Counted from the first letter of the stretch, positions 1 through 9,269 are shown. The stretch is 64,000 bases of DNA from Candidatus Poribacteria bacterium (GCA_012267415.1 JAAXGN010000156.1:1-64000); one strand, 5' to 3'. Numbers and translations are program-made. Notes: generated by a model not told the origin, from the letters alone.

Positions 1-33
1 GCCCTGGGAACATCCCTAAATTGACGCTTATGA

Positions 34-239
34 TAGAACATGTGAAAAACACAATCCCAAGCACCAGCGGTGCGAAAGGTATATAGAACATGTGAATAAC
101 ACAGTCCCAAGCACCAGCGGTGCGAAAGGTATATAGAATATGTGTTTTTAATTTCGTGCCATGATATACCTTTCGCCCCTCTGGGGCTTACTCGGGTAAT
201 ATCAACGTTTTCTATACACCTTTCGCCCCTCTGGGGCTT
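34..239. repeat. Cluster of short palindromic repeats
   Basis: Two near-identical 50-nt direct repeats lie at 34-83 and 84-133, and a third partial copy begins at 134. Each ends in a unit with a small hairpin (GCACCAGCGGTGC) followed by GAAAGGTATA. Two inverted units of the same family (165-189 and about 213-239) carry GCCCCAGAGGGGC in reverse. There are only four units, the spacers are not unique and no cas genes are present, so this is a dispersed REP-like repeat and not a CRISPR array. The rest of 1-600 shows no gene that I can support. Confidence 0.8.
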
Positions 240-449
240 GACATTTTACAGAAACCTACTTCTCTCCTTACTCATGTGCCTACAAGAACTTTACACATTA
301 GATTAACAGGGTGTGTAAACATTTTGTCACTTGATAATTCTAAGGTATAAAGTGCTCGTCAATAGAGGTGTGAAATTAGCAATCTCCTTATTCTTAGCTT
401 ACAGAACACCTGATAATTGTGAAAAGACCTTGAAATTACCAAAACGCCC

Positions 450-485
450 TTCCGCGTCTTCCGTGTCTTCCGTGCCTTCCGCGAT
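450..485. repeat. 9-nt tandem microsatellite
   Basis: Four consecutive 9-nt units of the form TTCCGYGYC lie at 450, 459, 468 and 477. The 73-codon plus-strand frame that covers them has no ribosome binding site and low-complexity composition, so I treat the tract as non-coding. Confidence 0.7.
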
Positions 486-600
486 TCTGACAAGAACAGT
501 GACAATTACTTTACATACCCTAATCAAAATTGACTTGAGGCATCCCTTGTGATATAATTCTATGATTAGAAATCCTAAAGTATACATAAAAAACGACAGC

Positions 601-695
601 TAATACCAAATTAACAGGATATATCTTGTTTTATTGATGATCGGTGCGATACGGAAATCGCACCTACCGCCCTGGATCACGTTAATCTGGTATAA
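601..695. repeat. MITE-like palindromic element upstream of argS
   Basis: Imperfect terminal inverted repeats of 15 nt (601-615 and 681-695, 13 of 15 matching) enclose a perfect 8-bp hairpin at 643-664 (GGTGCGAT / ATCGCACC). A related hairpin occurs at 13214-13235. No transposase is encoded. The element covers the upstream in-frame extension of argS, which argues that the extension is not translated. Confidence 0.6.
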
Positions 696-711
696 CATCG
701 GTGAAATCAAT

Positions 712-2421
712 ATGGATGAAACAAAATCAGAAATACAGGAAATCCTAAAAGGAGCGATCCGAACCGCAATATCAGCAGGGGAACTTCCAATATCAGAAGT
801 TCCCGAAATACCATTTTCACCCACAAAAACACCCGAACACGGCGACATCGCAACACCAATAGCATTGGGATTAGCAAAAAGCGCAAAAATGGCACCAAGA
901 GCAATCGCCGATACCATTGTCAAACACGTCAATCGGACCGAACACCCGAGTATCCGTGAACTCCAAATCGCGGGACCGGGGTTTATTAATGTATACCTCT
1001 CTTACGAATGGCTATATGACACACTCAGAACAATTGTATCAGCAAAGAGTGTTTATGGAAATAGCGGAATCGGCAAAGGAAAACGAATCCAAATTGAGTT
1101 TGTCAGTGCAAATCCCACAGGTCCCCTTAACATCGTAAGCGGACGCGCAGCAGCTGTCGGTGATACACTTGTCAACCTACTCAACGCTACCGGTTATGAA
1201 GCAATCCGGGAGTATTACGTCAACGATGCTGGCGGACAAGTTGAAAGACTCGGTGAATCGATTGATATACGGTATAGAGAAGCATTAGGGGAGAAAAACT
1301 TAGAAATTCCAGAAGGTGGTTATCAAGGCGAATACCTACAAGAATTCGCACATACCATTGCTACGCAAAAAGGGGATGTCTACCTTAAACATAGCCAAGA
1401 AAAACGGATAGCACTCTTCAAAGAGAAGGGAATTGAACACCTACTGGCACAACAGAAAACATCATTGGAACGTTTCCGTGTCAACTTTGATGTCTGGACA
1501 AGAGAAAAAGCAATCAGAGACAGCGGAAAACCTGATCAGATAATAGAACTCTTTCGTGAAAAGAACTACCTCTACGAAGCCGAGGACGCAACATGGTTTC
1601 GGATGACAGACTTCGGAGACGATAAAGATTGTGTCGTTATCCGCAGCGATGGAGAATATACCTATTTCGTGCCAGATGCAGCATACCATCGCGATAAATA
1701 CGACCGCGGGTTTGACAAAGTAATTGACCTGTTGGGTCCTGACCATCAAGGGCATGTAACAAGACTAAAAAACTTTGTGAAAGCACTCGGATTAGCAGAT
1801 GATTGGTTGGAAGTTGACATCATCCAGCAAGTAAATCTCGTAGATGCCGACGGCAATAGACAGGACATGTCAAAACGTCGTGGACAATTCTTCACACTTG
1901 ACCTGTTAATTGATGAACTCGCTGACGCTGTAGGCGAAAAGTTTGCCGTTGATGTCGCACGATACTTTTTCCTGATGCGGTCTAACAATGCACACTTAGA
2001 TTTCAATCTTGAATTAGCGATTACACAAGCGAATGAAAACCCAGTCTTTTACATACAATATGCACACGCGCGATGCTTTAGTATTTTCCAGCAAGCAAAA
2101 GAACAGCAAATTCAGATGATACCGATAGATGACACCTCTTTGGAACTACTATCAGAACCGAGTGAACATGAACTGATACGCAAACTCGCTGATTTTCCAT
2201 CAATCGTTCTGTCCAGTGCAGAGGAACGGGAAGCACACCGTATCCCGCACTATCTATACGAATTAGCAGGAATATTTCATCCGTATTACAAACAACATCG
2301 GGTACTTGACGCAGCAAATATGGAACGCACCCATGCACGACTCGTCCTCACGCAATGTGTGCAAACAGTATTAGCAAACGGCTTGAACCTATTAGGCATC
2401 TCAGCACCAGAATCGATGTAA
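712..2421 (+). CDS. argS: Arginyl-tRNA synthetase with an atypical HIGH motif
   Basis: This cytosolic class I synthetase charges tRNA-Arg. The 569-residue product has the usual order: an N-terminal Add-1 tRNA-binding domain, the Rossmann catalytic core and a C-terminal DALR anticodon-binding domain. The KMSKS-type loop is visible as MSKRRG from residue 386. The HIGH signature, normally H-x-G-H after NPTGPL, reads NIVS at residues 140-143, so both histidines are absent. I placed the start at 712 (MDETKSE) because the longer frame from 634 runs through the palindromic element at 601-695. The next gene starts 21 nt downstream, so the two are probably co-transcribed. Family assignment is firm; I do not know whether the HIGH variant is lineage-wide. 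Confidence 0.93.
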   Translation: MDETKSEIQEILKGAIRTAISAGELPISEVPEIPFSPTKTPEHGDIATPIALGLAKSAKMAPRAIADTIVKHVNRTEHPSIRELQIAGPGFINVYLSYEWLYDTLRTIVSAKSVYGNSGIGKGKRIQIEFVSANPTGPLNIVSGRAAAVGDTLVNLLNATGYEAIREYYVNDAGGQVERLGESIDIRYREALGEKNLEIPEGGYQGEYLQEFAHTIATQKGDVYLKHSQEKRIALFKEKGIEHLLAQQKTSLERFRVNFDVWTREKAIRDSGKPDQIIELFREKNYLYEAEDATWFRMTDFGDDKDCVVIRSDGEYTYFVPDAAYHRDKYDRGFDKVIDLLGPDHQGHVTRLKNFVKALGLADDWLEVDIIQQVNLVDADGNRQDMSKRRGQFFTLDLLIDELADAVGEKFAVDVARYFFLMRSNNAHLDFNLELAITQANENPVFYIQYAHARCFSIFQQAKEQQIQMIPIDDTSLELLSEPSEHELIRKLADFPSIVLSSAEEREAHRIPHYLYELAGIFHPYYKQHRVLDAANMERTHARLVLTQCVQTVLANGLNLLGISAPESM

Positions 2422-2442
2422 AAACAACGGAGATTTCTACAA

Positions 2443-3786
2443 ATGGAAACAAACTACAACAAAATAGATAAGTCCCACGTCTGGCACCCGCTGTTTCAAC
2501 ACCAGCGACTTGAAGAAACAGACCTAATAGTTTTTAAATCGGGACACGGCACAACACTTGTAGATGTAGACGGAAACGAATATCTTGATGCTTATTCCGC
2601 ACTCTGGAATGTAAACGTTGGGTACGGCAGACAAGAAATCGTTGAAGCGGTCTATGCACAGATGCAAGAACTTCCTTACTATCCACACTCACAGATAAAT
2701 GTTCCTGCCACTGTATTAGCAGAAAAGTTAGCTGACTGCCTTCCCGGTGATTTGAACCACGTGTTTTTCTGTAATAGTGGGTCTGAAGCCAATGAAACGG
2801 CAATTAAAATTGCACGACAATACGGCATGCAAACCTATCCCGGTGAGAATCGATACAAGATAATAAGTCGATATCGGGGCTACCACGGTTTCACTTATGG
2901 CGCAATGTCCGCAACAGGACAAGCACGTAGACGCAAAGCGTTTGAACCTCTTGCCCCAGGATTTCACCATGCACATCCACCCTACTGTTATCGTTGTCCA
3001 CTCGGATTGGAGAAACCCTCATGTCAAGTCGCGTGTGTTGATGAATTTGAGCGGATAATTCAGTCGGAAGGACCTGAAACCGTTATTGCTGTAATAGCAG
3101 AACCCATCATCGGTGGCGGCGGCATAATCGTCCCACCAGACGATTATTTCCCAAGATTACGAAAAATCTGTGATGATTACGGACTGTTACTCATTCTGGA
3201 TGAAGTTATCACCGGATTCGGACGCACAGGAAAGATGTTTGCATGTCAGCAGTGGGATGTTCAACCCGACATCATCACACTCGCAAAGGGTTTAACAAGC
3301 GGTTATATCCCGCTCGGTGCTTGCGTTGCTTCAACGGCTGTATTCAATACATTCCTTGGAGAACCGGATGAGAATCGGGAATTCTCTCAAGTATGCACTT
3401 ATGGCGGACACCCCGCAGCATGTGCCGCTGGTGTAGAAAACCTGAAAATCTTGCAATCAGAACGACTCTGGGAAAACGCTGACAAAGTCGGAACGTATCT
3501 CATTGAAAAACTAACGACTTTAAAAGAACTGCCTATCGTCGGAGATGTGCGCGGTAAAGGCCTCATGATAGCAGTCGAACTCATTCAAACAGACGGCACA
3601 CATCTTGAAACCGATAAAACAAACAGAATTGTAGGACAATTGAGAGAAAAAGGTGTTATCGTAGGGAAAATAGGACACGCAGTAGACGAACCAGAGAATA
3701 TCATTTTTATCGCACCGCCTCTTATTCTGACAGAAGCGGAAGCAGATATAATATTCAATACACTACGAGAGGTACTTATCCAATAG
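2443..3786 (+). CDS. Class III PLP-dependent aminotransferase
   Basis: This is a 447-residue fold-type I transaminase of the omega-aminotransferase/acetylornithine-like group, expected to move an amino group between an amine or amino acid and a keto acid in the cytosol. It shows the N-terminal WHP and DG-x-YLD segments, the PLP phosphate-binding stretch CNSGSEANETA, the acidic cofactor residue in ILDEVITGFGRTG, and the Schiff-base lysine in TLAKGLTSG. The exact substrate cannot be read from the sequence. It lies 21 nt after argS on the same strand. Its last 24 nt overlap the convergent mtnP gene tail to tail. Confidence 0.9.
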   Translation: METNYNKIDKSHVWHPLFQHQRLEETDLIVFKSGHGTTLVDVDGNEYLDAYSALWNVNVGYGRQEIVEAVYAQMQELPYYPHSQINVPATVLAEKLADCLPGDLNHVFFCNSGSEANETAIKIARQYGMQTYPGENRYKIISRYRGYHGFTYGAMSATGQARRRKAFEPLAPGFHHAHPPYCYRCPLGLEKPSCQVACVDEFERIIQSEGPETVIAVIAEPIIGGGGIIVPPDDYFPRLRKICDDYGLLLILDEVITGFGRTGKMFACQQWDVQPDIITLAKGLTSGYIPLGACVASTAVFNTFLGEPDENREFSQVCTYGGHPAACAAGVENLKILQSERLWENADKVGTYLIEKLTTLKELPIVGDVRGKGLMIAVELIQTDGTHLETDKTNRIVGQLREKGVIVGKIGHAVDEPENIIFIAPPLILTEAEADIIFNTLREVLIQ

Positions 3787-4626
3787 CAGTTTCAACTCAT
3801 GCTGTTTCGCAAGCGAAATCTTGTCAGGTTGGGTCGCGATAGAATATTGAAGTGCATTTGCACAACCACAATGACGTTCACCATCCGGAATTTTGGATAC
3901 TACATTCTTCACAATCTGCTTGGAAATTTCTACATTTGAACGGAGGTTATCAAGGATCATCTCAGTTGTAACGTTATCGTGGTCAGGGTGCCAACAATCG
4001 TAATCCGTGGAACAAGCGAGAACAGCATAACAGATTTCAGCTTCACGCGCGAGTTTGGCTTCAGGCGCGGCAGTCATCCCGATAATATCAAAATCGAGTT
4101 GTCGGTAAACATGGGATTCGGCTTGCGTAGAAAACGCCGGTCCTTCCATACAGATGTAAGTACCACCGTTATGCACAGTCGCACCGACTTCGGTTGCTGC
4201 CTCGTGAAGAAGTCCGCTTAGACCTTCGCAAAACGGATGTGCAAGACTAATGTGTGCAGCTAAACCATCACCAAAGAAGGTTGATATCCGGTTTTTCGTA
4301 TGGTCATAAAGTTGATCTGGAATGACAAAGTGACGGGGTTCAATCTCCTGTCTCAAACTGCCGACAGCACTCACAGAGATGAGCCATTCAACACCGAGAG
4401 ATTTCAAAGCATAAATATTGGCACGGACATTAATGTCAGAAGGCAAAAGTGGATGACCAACACCATGACGAGGAAGGAAAACGACAGGTTGTCCATCAAG
4501 TCTACCAGAAACGAGAGAATCACTCGGTTTACCAAAAGGGGTTTCAATATCAATCGTCTCAATGTCCGTTAAACCTTCAATCTGGTAGAAACCGCTACCG
4601 CCAATTATGCCGATTTTGATATGCAT
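3763..4626 (-). CDS. mtnP: S-methyl-5'-thioadenosine phosphorylase
   Basis: This 287-residue enzyme of the purine nucleoside phosphorylase superfamily splits methylthioadenosine with phosphate into adenine and methylthioribose-1-phosphate in the methionine salvage pathway. The N-terminal IGIIGGSGFY, the PRHG loop near residue 54 and the ICMEGPAFSTQAE segment with the GMTAAPEAKLARE block that binds the substrate are all present. The start at 4626 is preceded by GGAGAA about 11 nt away. No other methionine salvage genes are nearby. A related family member could use a different nucleoside, but the motif set favours methylthioadenosine. Confidence 0.9.
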   Translation of the reverse strand: MHIKIGIIGGSGFYQIEGLTDIETIDIETPFGKPSDSLVSGRLDGQPVVFLPRHGVGHPLLPSDINVRANIYALKSLGVEWLISVSAVGSLRQEIEPRHFVIPDQLYDHTKNRISTFFGDGLAAHISLAHPFCEGLSGLLHEAATEVGATVHNGGTYICMEGPAFSTQAESHVYRQLDFDIIGMTAAPEAKLAREAEICYAVLACSTDYDCWHPDHDNVTTEMILDNLRSNVEISKQIVKNVVSKIPDGERHCGCANALQYSIATQPDKISLAKQHELKLLLDKYLS

Positions 4627-4700
4627 AGATAACTATTCTCCAAAGGAAAGCAAGAATACATTTGAATAGTGAACATTAAAAATAATAATACAAAGTCTCT

Positions 4701-4773
4701 GTAGGAGGGAACTCCGAATCGTGACCTGTTTGTAGTCGGGAATCGGCCAGAAATATGTTAACTGGCCTCCTAC
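4701..4773. repeat. Dispersed GTAGGAGG palindrome
   Basis: GTAGGAGG at 4701-4708 pairs with CCTCCTAC at 4766-4773, and an inner 6-bp stem (GGCCAG / CTGGCC) lies before the right arm. The left-arm text with ACTCCGAATCG recurs in variant form near 35312-35335 and 37440-37465, so it is a dispersed intergenic family. It lies between the divergent mtnP and RNase Z-like genes. Confidence 0.6.
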
Positions 4774-4818
4774 AAGTCAAAATGAATCCATTAAATCAAA
4801 AATCTACTATAGACCATT

Positions 4819-5640
4819 ATGCCAACATTAAAATGTGGAAATTGGATACTTGAGGGAAAGTCCAGTTCCGCAGTCGCAACATACATCAGAATAAAGCAAT
4901 TAGACCTGATTTTCGATCTGGGTAGGTGTCCCATGCGTTTTATCGGAACTAATCACGTCTTTATATCACATTTCCATCTTGACCACTATTTTGGACTCCC
5001 AATCTATATAAGCCAACGGTGGTTGGCAGGAATGCCGCCGGGAAATGTATACGTTCCATCAAGTGGGTTCAAGCAATTAAAACACATACTCGACAGGATA
5101 TCTGCATTGGACACAGGACGGAGTTGGGGGTATCAAATTAATCCTGTAGAAGCAGGTGATTCTATCACGTTTCGCCAGAATCTAATTGCACACATTCTAC
5201 CCGGGAATCATAGTGTTCCTGCAGTCTCCTATCTGATATGTGAAGTGCGAAACAAACTAAAACCGGAGTACCGTCATCTATCAGGAAAAGAACTCGTGGC
5301 ACTCAAGGATTCAGACGTTGAAATAACAAATGAAGTACAACTTCCATTAGTTGCTTATTTAGGTGACACGCGAGGCATCGCACTTGACGCACACCCGCTA
5401 CTTAGGAAGTGCAAACTGCTTATTTGTGAATGTACCTTCCTTACTCCTGAACATCGTGAACGCGCCAAAAGAACGAAACATTTACACATTGATATGTTAC
5501 CAAAGTTTTTGGAGCAGTTTGAGAGTGAGCATATTGTTCTGAACCACTTCTCACGTCGATACTCACCAGAGCAGGTCCGAGAAGAGGTCTACAAACGGCT
5601 ACCCGTTGCCGAACATTCACGTGTTCACTTATTTATCTGA
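4819..5640 (+). CDS. Metallo-beta-lactamase fold hydrolase, RNase Z-like
   Basis: The 273-residue protein belongs to the RNase Z/ElaC group of metallo-beta-lactamases, which use two zinc ions to cut phosphodiester bonds, classically at the 3' end of pre-tRNA. The metal motif HFHLDH is at residues 51-56. Further ligands are visible in LPGNHS, in the aspartate of YLGDTRG, and in the histidine of NHFS near the C terminus. The length fits a short-form RNase Z. A role in tRNA 3' processing is likely, but a different phosphodiesterase substrate is possible. It stands alone between two intergenic repeat patches. Confidence 0.8.
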   Translation: MPTLKCGNWILEGKSSSAVATYIRIKQLDLIFDLGRCPMRFIGTNHVFISHFHLDHYFGLPIYISQRWLAGMPPGNVYVPSSGFKQLKHILDRISALDTGRSWGYQINPVEAGDSITFRQNLIAHILPGNHSVPAVSYLICEVRNKLKPEYRHLSGKELVALKDSDVEITNEVQLPLVAYLGDTRGIALDAHPLLRKCKLLICECTFLTPEHRERAKRTKHLHIDMLPKFLEQFESEHIVLNHFSRRYSPEQVREEVYKRLPVAEHSRVHLFI

Positions 5641-5666
5641 CCGGCGTTCACTAATTCAGCAGCGTT

Positions 5667-5693
5667 GTAGCACAAACTAAAAGTTTGTGCTAC
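5667..5693. repeat. Perfect 12-bp GTAGCACA hairpin
   Basis: GTAGCACAAACT and AGTTTGTGCTAC form a perfect 12-bp stem with a 3-nt loop between two convergent genes. Imperfect relatives occur near 5731-5758, 8443-8470 and 25701-25792, so this is a dispersed REP-like family. It may also act as a transcription terminator hairpin, but no U-tract follows it. Confidence 0.7.
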
Positions 5694-5786
5694 ATGCCGT
5701 TCTTCAGTAACGTTGATACTTAATTCCCTTTGTAGCACATTCAGCCTTGATTGTGCCTCTTCTTGTTCTTGAATAACAACGTTTAC

Positions 5787-7220
5787 TTAGTTTCCTTTTA
5801 GTGAATTCGGTTCTTGGTCAGATGTGCCGTTTTCCAATTCCTGATAGAACAAAATACCGTCCCGATCTTGGTCAAGTTCATACTGACGCAGAATCTGTTC
5901 TGCTTCCCGAAGATAAGATCTGTCACCTTTGGTAAGACTCACATAAGTTTTGAAACCCTTATAAGCATTAGCAAATTCACGAATGGCACGATAACAAACT
6001 GCCTGTTGATAGACAGCCTCATTCCGCCATGTAGATTCTGCTGCATTCTCAAATAGGTCTTCATAAGCATCTATTGCGCGTTCATACTGACCATTCTGTT
6101 GGTAAAGGGCACCGGTTTGGAAATACGCATCTGCGACAGCAAACTTCTTGTGTGAAAGATCGCTAATTATCACCTTATAGGTTTCAATAGCGTTCGGATA
6201 ATTCCGTAGTTCTTTCCAGTTTCTGGCAATTTGCTGAAAATTCTGCACAACAACGTCGGTCCGTGCCATCAACCATTTCTCAGAGGGGCGAATGTATCGA
6301 CCATCCTCTTCAAAATCTCTTGCTTTCTTGCTCCTATACTGCAAGTTTTCATCTTGCAACTGTTTGATCTCTGTCAATAGTTTCTGTGCTTTATTCAACA
6401 AGATGATAACTTGTTCAGCTTCATAAGTATCGGGAAAATTCTGAGCAACTTTTACAAAAGCACCCCAACCACCAGAGTTCGTATAATCATACAATTTGTA
6501 AAAGTAGATATTTCCTACCTGATATTGTGCTTGGACGCCTCTTTTATGATCGGGGAACTCTTTAGCCATTCTTTCAAAAGTCTCTATGGCTTGAGGGAAA
6601 TTCTCCAACGCTTCATAAGCCTGTGCAACCTTGTAGAGCGAAGTCGCTGCTATATCATAAGTCTCTTCCAACTCTTCGGTATCAGCGGTGCCTTCCGCCT
6701 TTTGGGTATCATAGAGTGCCTTATAGTTCTGATAATTCGCAAGTTCAGTGGTAATAAGTTGTCGGCTCTTAAGAATATTAGCACTACCACTTTTGGCTTC
6801 ACTCGCATAGTAACCAGTTGGATCGAGTTCAACTATAGCTTTATAATGTTCATCTGCTTTATCCCACTCATAATATTTCTTATAAATTCGGGCAATTTGA
6901 TAGTGGGAACGTTGTGCATATTTTCCATCTGCATCTTGAGCAATAACCTCCAGATAAATGGACATAGCTCTATCATATAGTTCTTGCTGTTTCGCACGCG
7001 CTTTTTCCTTCTTTTCTGCATCATCTGAACGCGTGACAACGGCTTCCGCTGCGTCATAAGCGTTGTCCGCATTTTGAATTTTCGCACTCAGTGGAACAAT
7101 GTTGATATTGCCAATACTACCTATACATCCGATATGCGTTACCAACAGTAAACCGAGTAAGAAAATAGTGAGAAAGTTTCGGTCTATTCTTAGAGCGAAA
7201 CCGGGGATGAAACGGGTCAT
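5787..7220 (-). CDS. TPR-rich lipoprotein
   Basis: The 477-residue product begins with a basic segment, a hydrophobic helix and a lipobox (VTHIGC, cysteine near residue 32), so it should be exported and lipid-anchored. The rest is a run of tetratricopeptide-like helix pairs, for example those around YDRAMSIYLEVIAQDADG and NFPQAIETFERMAKEFPDH, resembling BamD/YbgF-type outer-membrane scaffold proteins. No catalytic motif is visible. A good minus-strand promoter sits at 7301-7328. The gene is monocistronic and convergent with the RNase Z-like gene. The precise partner is unknown. Confidence 0.8.
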   Translation of the reverse strand: MTRFIPGFALRIDRNFLTIFLLGLLLVTHIGCIGSIGNINIVPLSAKIQNADNAYDAAEAVVTRSDDAEKKEKARAKQQELYDRAMSIYLEVIAQDADGKYAQRSHYQIARIYKKYYEWDKADEHYKAIVELDPTGYYASEAKSGSANILKSRQLITTELANYQNYKALYDTQKAEGTADTEELEETYDIAATSLYKVAQAYEALENFPQAIETFERMAKEFPDHKRGVQAQYQVGNIYFYKLYDYTNSGGWGAFVKVAQNFPDTYEAEQVIILLNKAQKLLTEIKQLQDENLQYRSKKARDFEEDGRYIRPSEKWLMARTDVVVQNFQQIARNWKELRNYPNAIETYKVIISDLSHKKFAVADAYFQTGALYQQNGQYERAIDAYEDLFENAAESTWRNEAVYQQAVCYRAIREFANAYKGFKTYVSLTKGDRSYLREAEQILRQYELDQDRDGILFYQELENGTSDQEPNSLKGN

Positions 7221-7300
7221 CGTTGTTAATCCTCCTTAAGAATGAAATATGTAAATCTACCAGTAAGGAATGCGTAATTCTGGTCTTTGATTATGATGTT

Positions 7301-7328
7301 AGTATAACAGATGCACAAAATTTGTCAA
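7301..7328 (-). promoter_or_regulatory. Sigma70-type promoter for the TPR lipoprotein
   Basis: On the minus strand, TTGACA (7323-7328) is separated by 16 nt from TATACT (7301-7306), about 80 nt before the lipoprotein start. The match to consensus is strong. Confidence 0.65.
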
Positions 7329-7378
7329 GAAAATTCAGAAACATAAAATAAATATCCACGCCACACCAACAAAACCTA

Positions 7379-7407
7379 TTGACAAATACAATCAAAATAT
7401 ATAAAAT
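7379..7407 (+). promoter_or_regulatory. Sigma70-type promoter for the oxidoreductase
   Basis: TTGACA at 7379-7384 and TAAAAT at 7402-7407 are separated by 17 nt in an AT-rich tract, 57 nt before the start at 7464. It diverges from the lipoprotein promoter, and together they explain the gene-free stretch 7221-7463. Confidence 0.55.
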
Positions 7408-7463
7408 AACTTAAAGCAAACGCAAAAATCTTAAATCTGTTTATAGATTGTTCGGAGGCAAAG

Positions 7464-8378
7464 ATGGCAAACACAGACTATAAAATTGGGGTTGTTGGTG
7501 TAGGAAGAATGGGAGCAAACATCGCACGACACCTAAAGGACGATGGGTTTCAAGTCGTTGTTGTATACGATGTCGCAACAGAACGCGCAAAAGAAGTGGC
7601 TTCAGAACTCGGGGCAACTGCTACCGACAAATTAGCACAGGTCACCGCACTGGCAGATTACATCATCACCGTTGTAACAGATGATGATGCCATGAGGCAG
7701 ATATTCTCTGACGACGCGGACGACAGCCTACTCAAAAACGCATCAGGTACAGTCTTTATCAATTGCGCAACGATTAGTCCACAGACACATGTAGATGTTG
7801 AAGCACTTGCAGCAAAGCACGGTGCAGAAAGTCTTGAAGGATGTATGGCAAGTAGCATCACACAGGCACGTGAAGGCACACTATATCTCATGTGTGGTGG
7901 GAAAAAAGAGACTTTTGACAAAACACGACCCATACTGGATTCTATGAGTGTTTCCCTTCGGTATATCGGAGAAGCAGGAAAGGCAGCCCAGGTCAAAGCA
8001 TTGGTCAACATGGTCATGAACATCAACACAGCAGGACTCGCGGAAGGACTCGGATTAGGGGCAGCACTCGGTCTGGACTTGGAGATGTTGCAAGAGGTCT
8101 TCGCACAAACCGGGGCAAACTCTCGCGTCTTAGAAACCGATGGAGAGGACATGCAAATACGCGATCACGAATGTTATTTCTCTGCTGCACACGCATCTAA
8201 AGATTCAGGCATCGCACTTGACCTCGCCGATGAAGCAGAAATCTCACTACCACTGGCACAAGCAACGAAAGATCAGTATGATCGCATGATTGACCTCGGA
8301 TTGGGGGAATTGGACAAATCTGGTGTCGCTGAATTGACGTTCCCCGGACGCGGAAAAATACGCGTAATGAAGTCCTAA
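7464..8378 (+). CDS. NAD(P)-dependent beta-hydroxyacid dehydrogenase family protein
   Basis: This 304-residue protein belongs to the 3-hydroxyisobutyrate/6-phosphogluconate dehydrogenase superfamily. The Rossmann dinucleotide motif GVVGVGRMGANIA sits at the N terminus. The substrate-binding segment is near LEGCMASSITQAREGTL, and the helix with the catalytic lysine (QVKALVNMVMNIN, K of VKALVN) is near residue 175. Such enzymes oxidise 3-hydroxyacids or reduce semialdehydes. The substrate is not determinable here. The start has the SD-like sequence TCGGAGG ahead of ATG, and a promoter is visible upstream. Confidence 0.88.
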   Translation: MANTDYKIGVVGVGRMGANIARHLKDDGFQVVVVYDVATERAKEVASELGATATDKLAQVTALADYIITVVTDDDAMRQIFSDDADDSLLKNASGTVFINCATISPQTHVDVEALAAKHGAESLEGCMASSITQAREGTLYLMCGGKKETFDKTRPILDSMSVSLRYIGEAGKAAQVKALVNMVMNINTAGLAEGLGLGAALGLDLEMLQEVFAQTGANSRVLETDGEDMQIRDHECYFSAAHASKDSGIALDLADEAEISLPLAQATKDQYDRMIDLGLGELDKSGVAELTFPGRGKIRVMKS

Positions 8379-8547
8379 CAAATGTCTACCCGTTAGATCA
8401 CGTTGGAAACTGACCATAGTAAACCTTGTAATTTGTGAGACATCTTCTGTAGCACATTCTGTTAGATTGTGCATGCAAAGTCTGGTAAACCAGAAGTATT
8501 CCATTAATTCTAAAGTTCACTATAATACTGGAAAATATAAAAAACCG

Positions 8548-9267
8548 ATGATGAAAGGCGTAATTCTCGCTGCAGGATTAGGCAGCCGTCTACACCCGCT
8601 TACCAAGGTTACCAGCAAACACCTGCTCCCTGTTGCCAATGAACCGATGATCTATCACGGTATCAGGAAACTTTCAGAAGCAGGAATTACCGATATCCTC
8701 ATCATTACAAATCCTTGCCATGTGGGTGATTTTGTGAACGCATTAGGTAGTGGAACAGACTTCGGTTGCGAATTTACCTATCGCGTCCAAGAAGAAGCAA
8801 AAGGTATCGCACATGCACTCGCTTTAGCAGAAGGTTTCGCTGCCGATGGTAAAATAGGTGTTTTACTTGGCGACAACATCTTTAATGCCTCAATTCAACA
8901 AGTGGTTGCCGATTTTCATGCACAACAGACAGGCGCACGGGTTCTACTCAAGAAGGTAGACGATCCAGAACGTTTCGGAGTCGCTACCCTGCACGGAAAC
9001 AGAATTGTCGCAATTGAAGAGAAGCCTAACCAACCTAAAACCAATTATGCAGTAATCGGTCTCTATTTTTACGATTCAACCGTCTTTGATATTATCAGAA
9101 ATACTGAACCTTCAGCACGGGGTGAATACGAGATTACGACAGTTAACAATATCTATATTGAACGAGAGCAGCTTGAATACAACTTCTTACAGGGTGAATG
9201 GGTTGACGCTGGGACTTTTGATTCCTTCGCTGAAGCACATAGAATTCTTACAAATCAGAAGGAATAG
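8548..9267 (+). CDS. Sugar-phosphate nucleotidyltransferase (RmlA-like)
   Basis: The 239-residue enzyme should join a sugar-1-phosphate to a nucleoside triphosphate, giving an NDP-sugar for surface glycans. The signature GVILAAGLGSRLHPLT is at the very N terminus, followed by the catalytic-loop region LPVANEPMI and the metal aspartate in LLGDNIF. I chose the ATG at 8548 (MMKGVIL) because the family starts at this point and the longer frame crosses a dispersed repeat. It is shorter than classic RmlA (about 290 residues). The GT2 gene begins 3 nt after its stop, suggesting one transcript. Confidence 0.88.
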   Translation: MMKGVILAAGLGSRLHPLTKVTSKHLLPVANEPMIYHGIRKLSEAGITDILIITNPCHVGDFVNALGSGTDFGCEFTYRVQEEAKGIAHALALAEGFAADGKIGVLLGDNIFNASIQQVVADFHAQQTGARVLLKKVDDPERFGVATLHGNRIVAIEEKPNQPKTNYAVIGLYFYDSTVFDIIRNTEPSARGEYEITTVNNIYIEREQLEYNFLQGEWVDAGTFDSFAEAHRILTNQKE

Positions 9268-9269
9268 CA

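Noticed and set aside
34..239. CRISPR array
   Set aside because: Only four units in mixed orientation, no regular unique spacers and no cas genes in the window.
331..552. 73-codon frame near the left end
   Set aside because: No ribosome binding site; it crosses the 9-nt microsatellite and has low-complexity serine-rich sequence.
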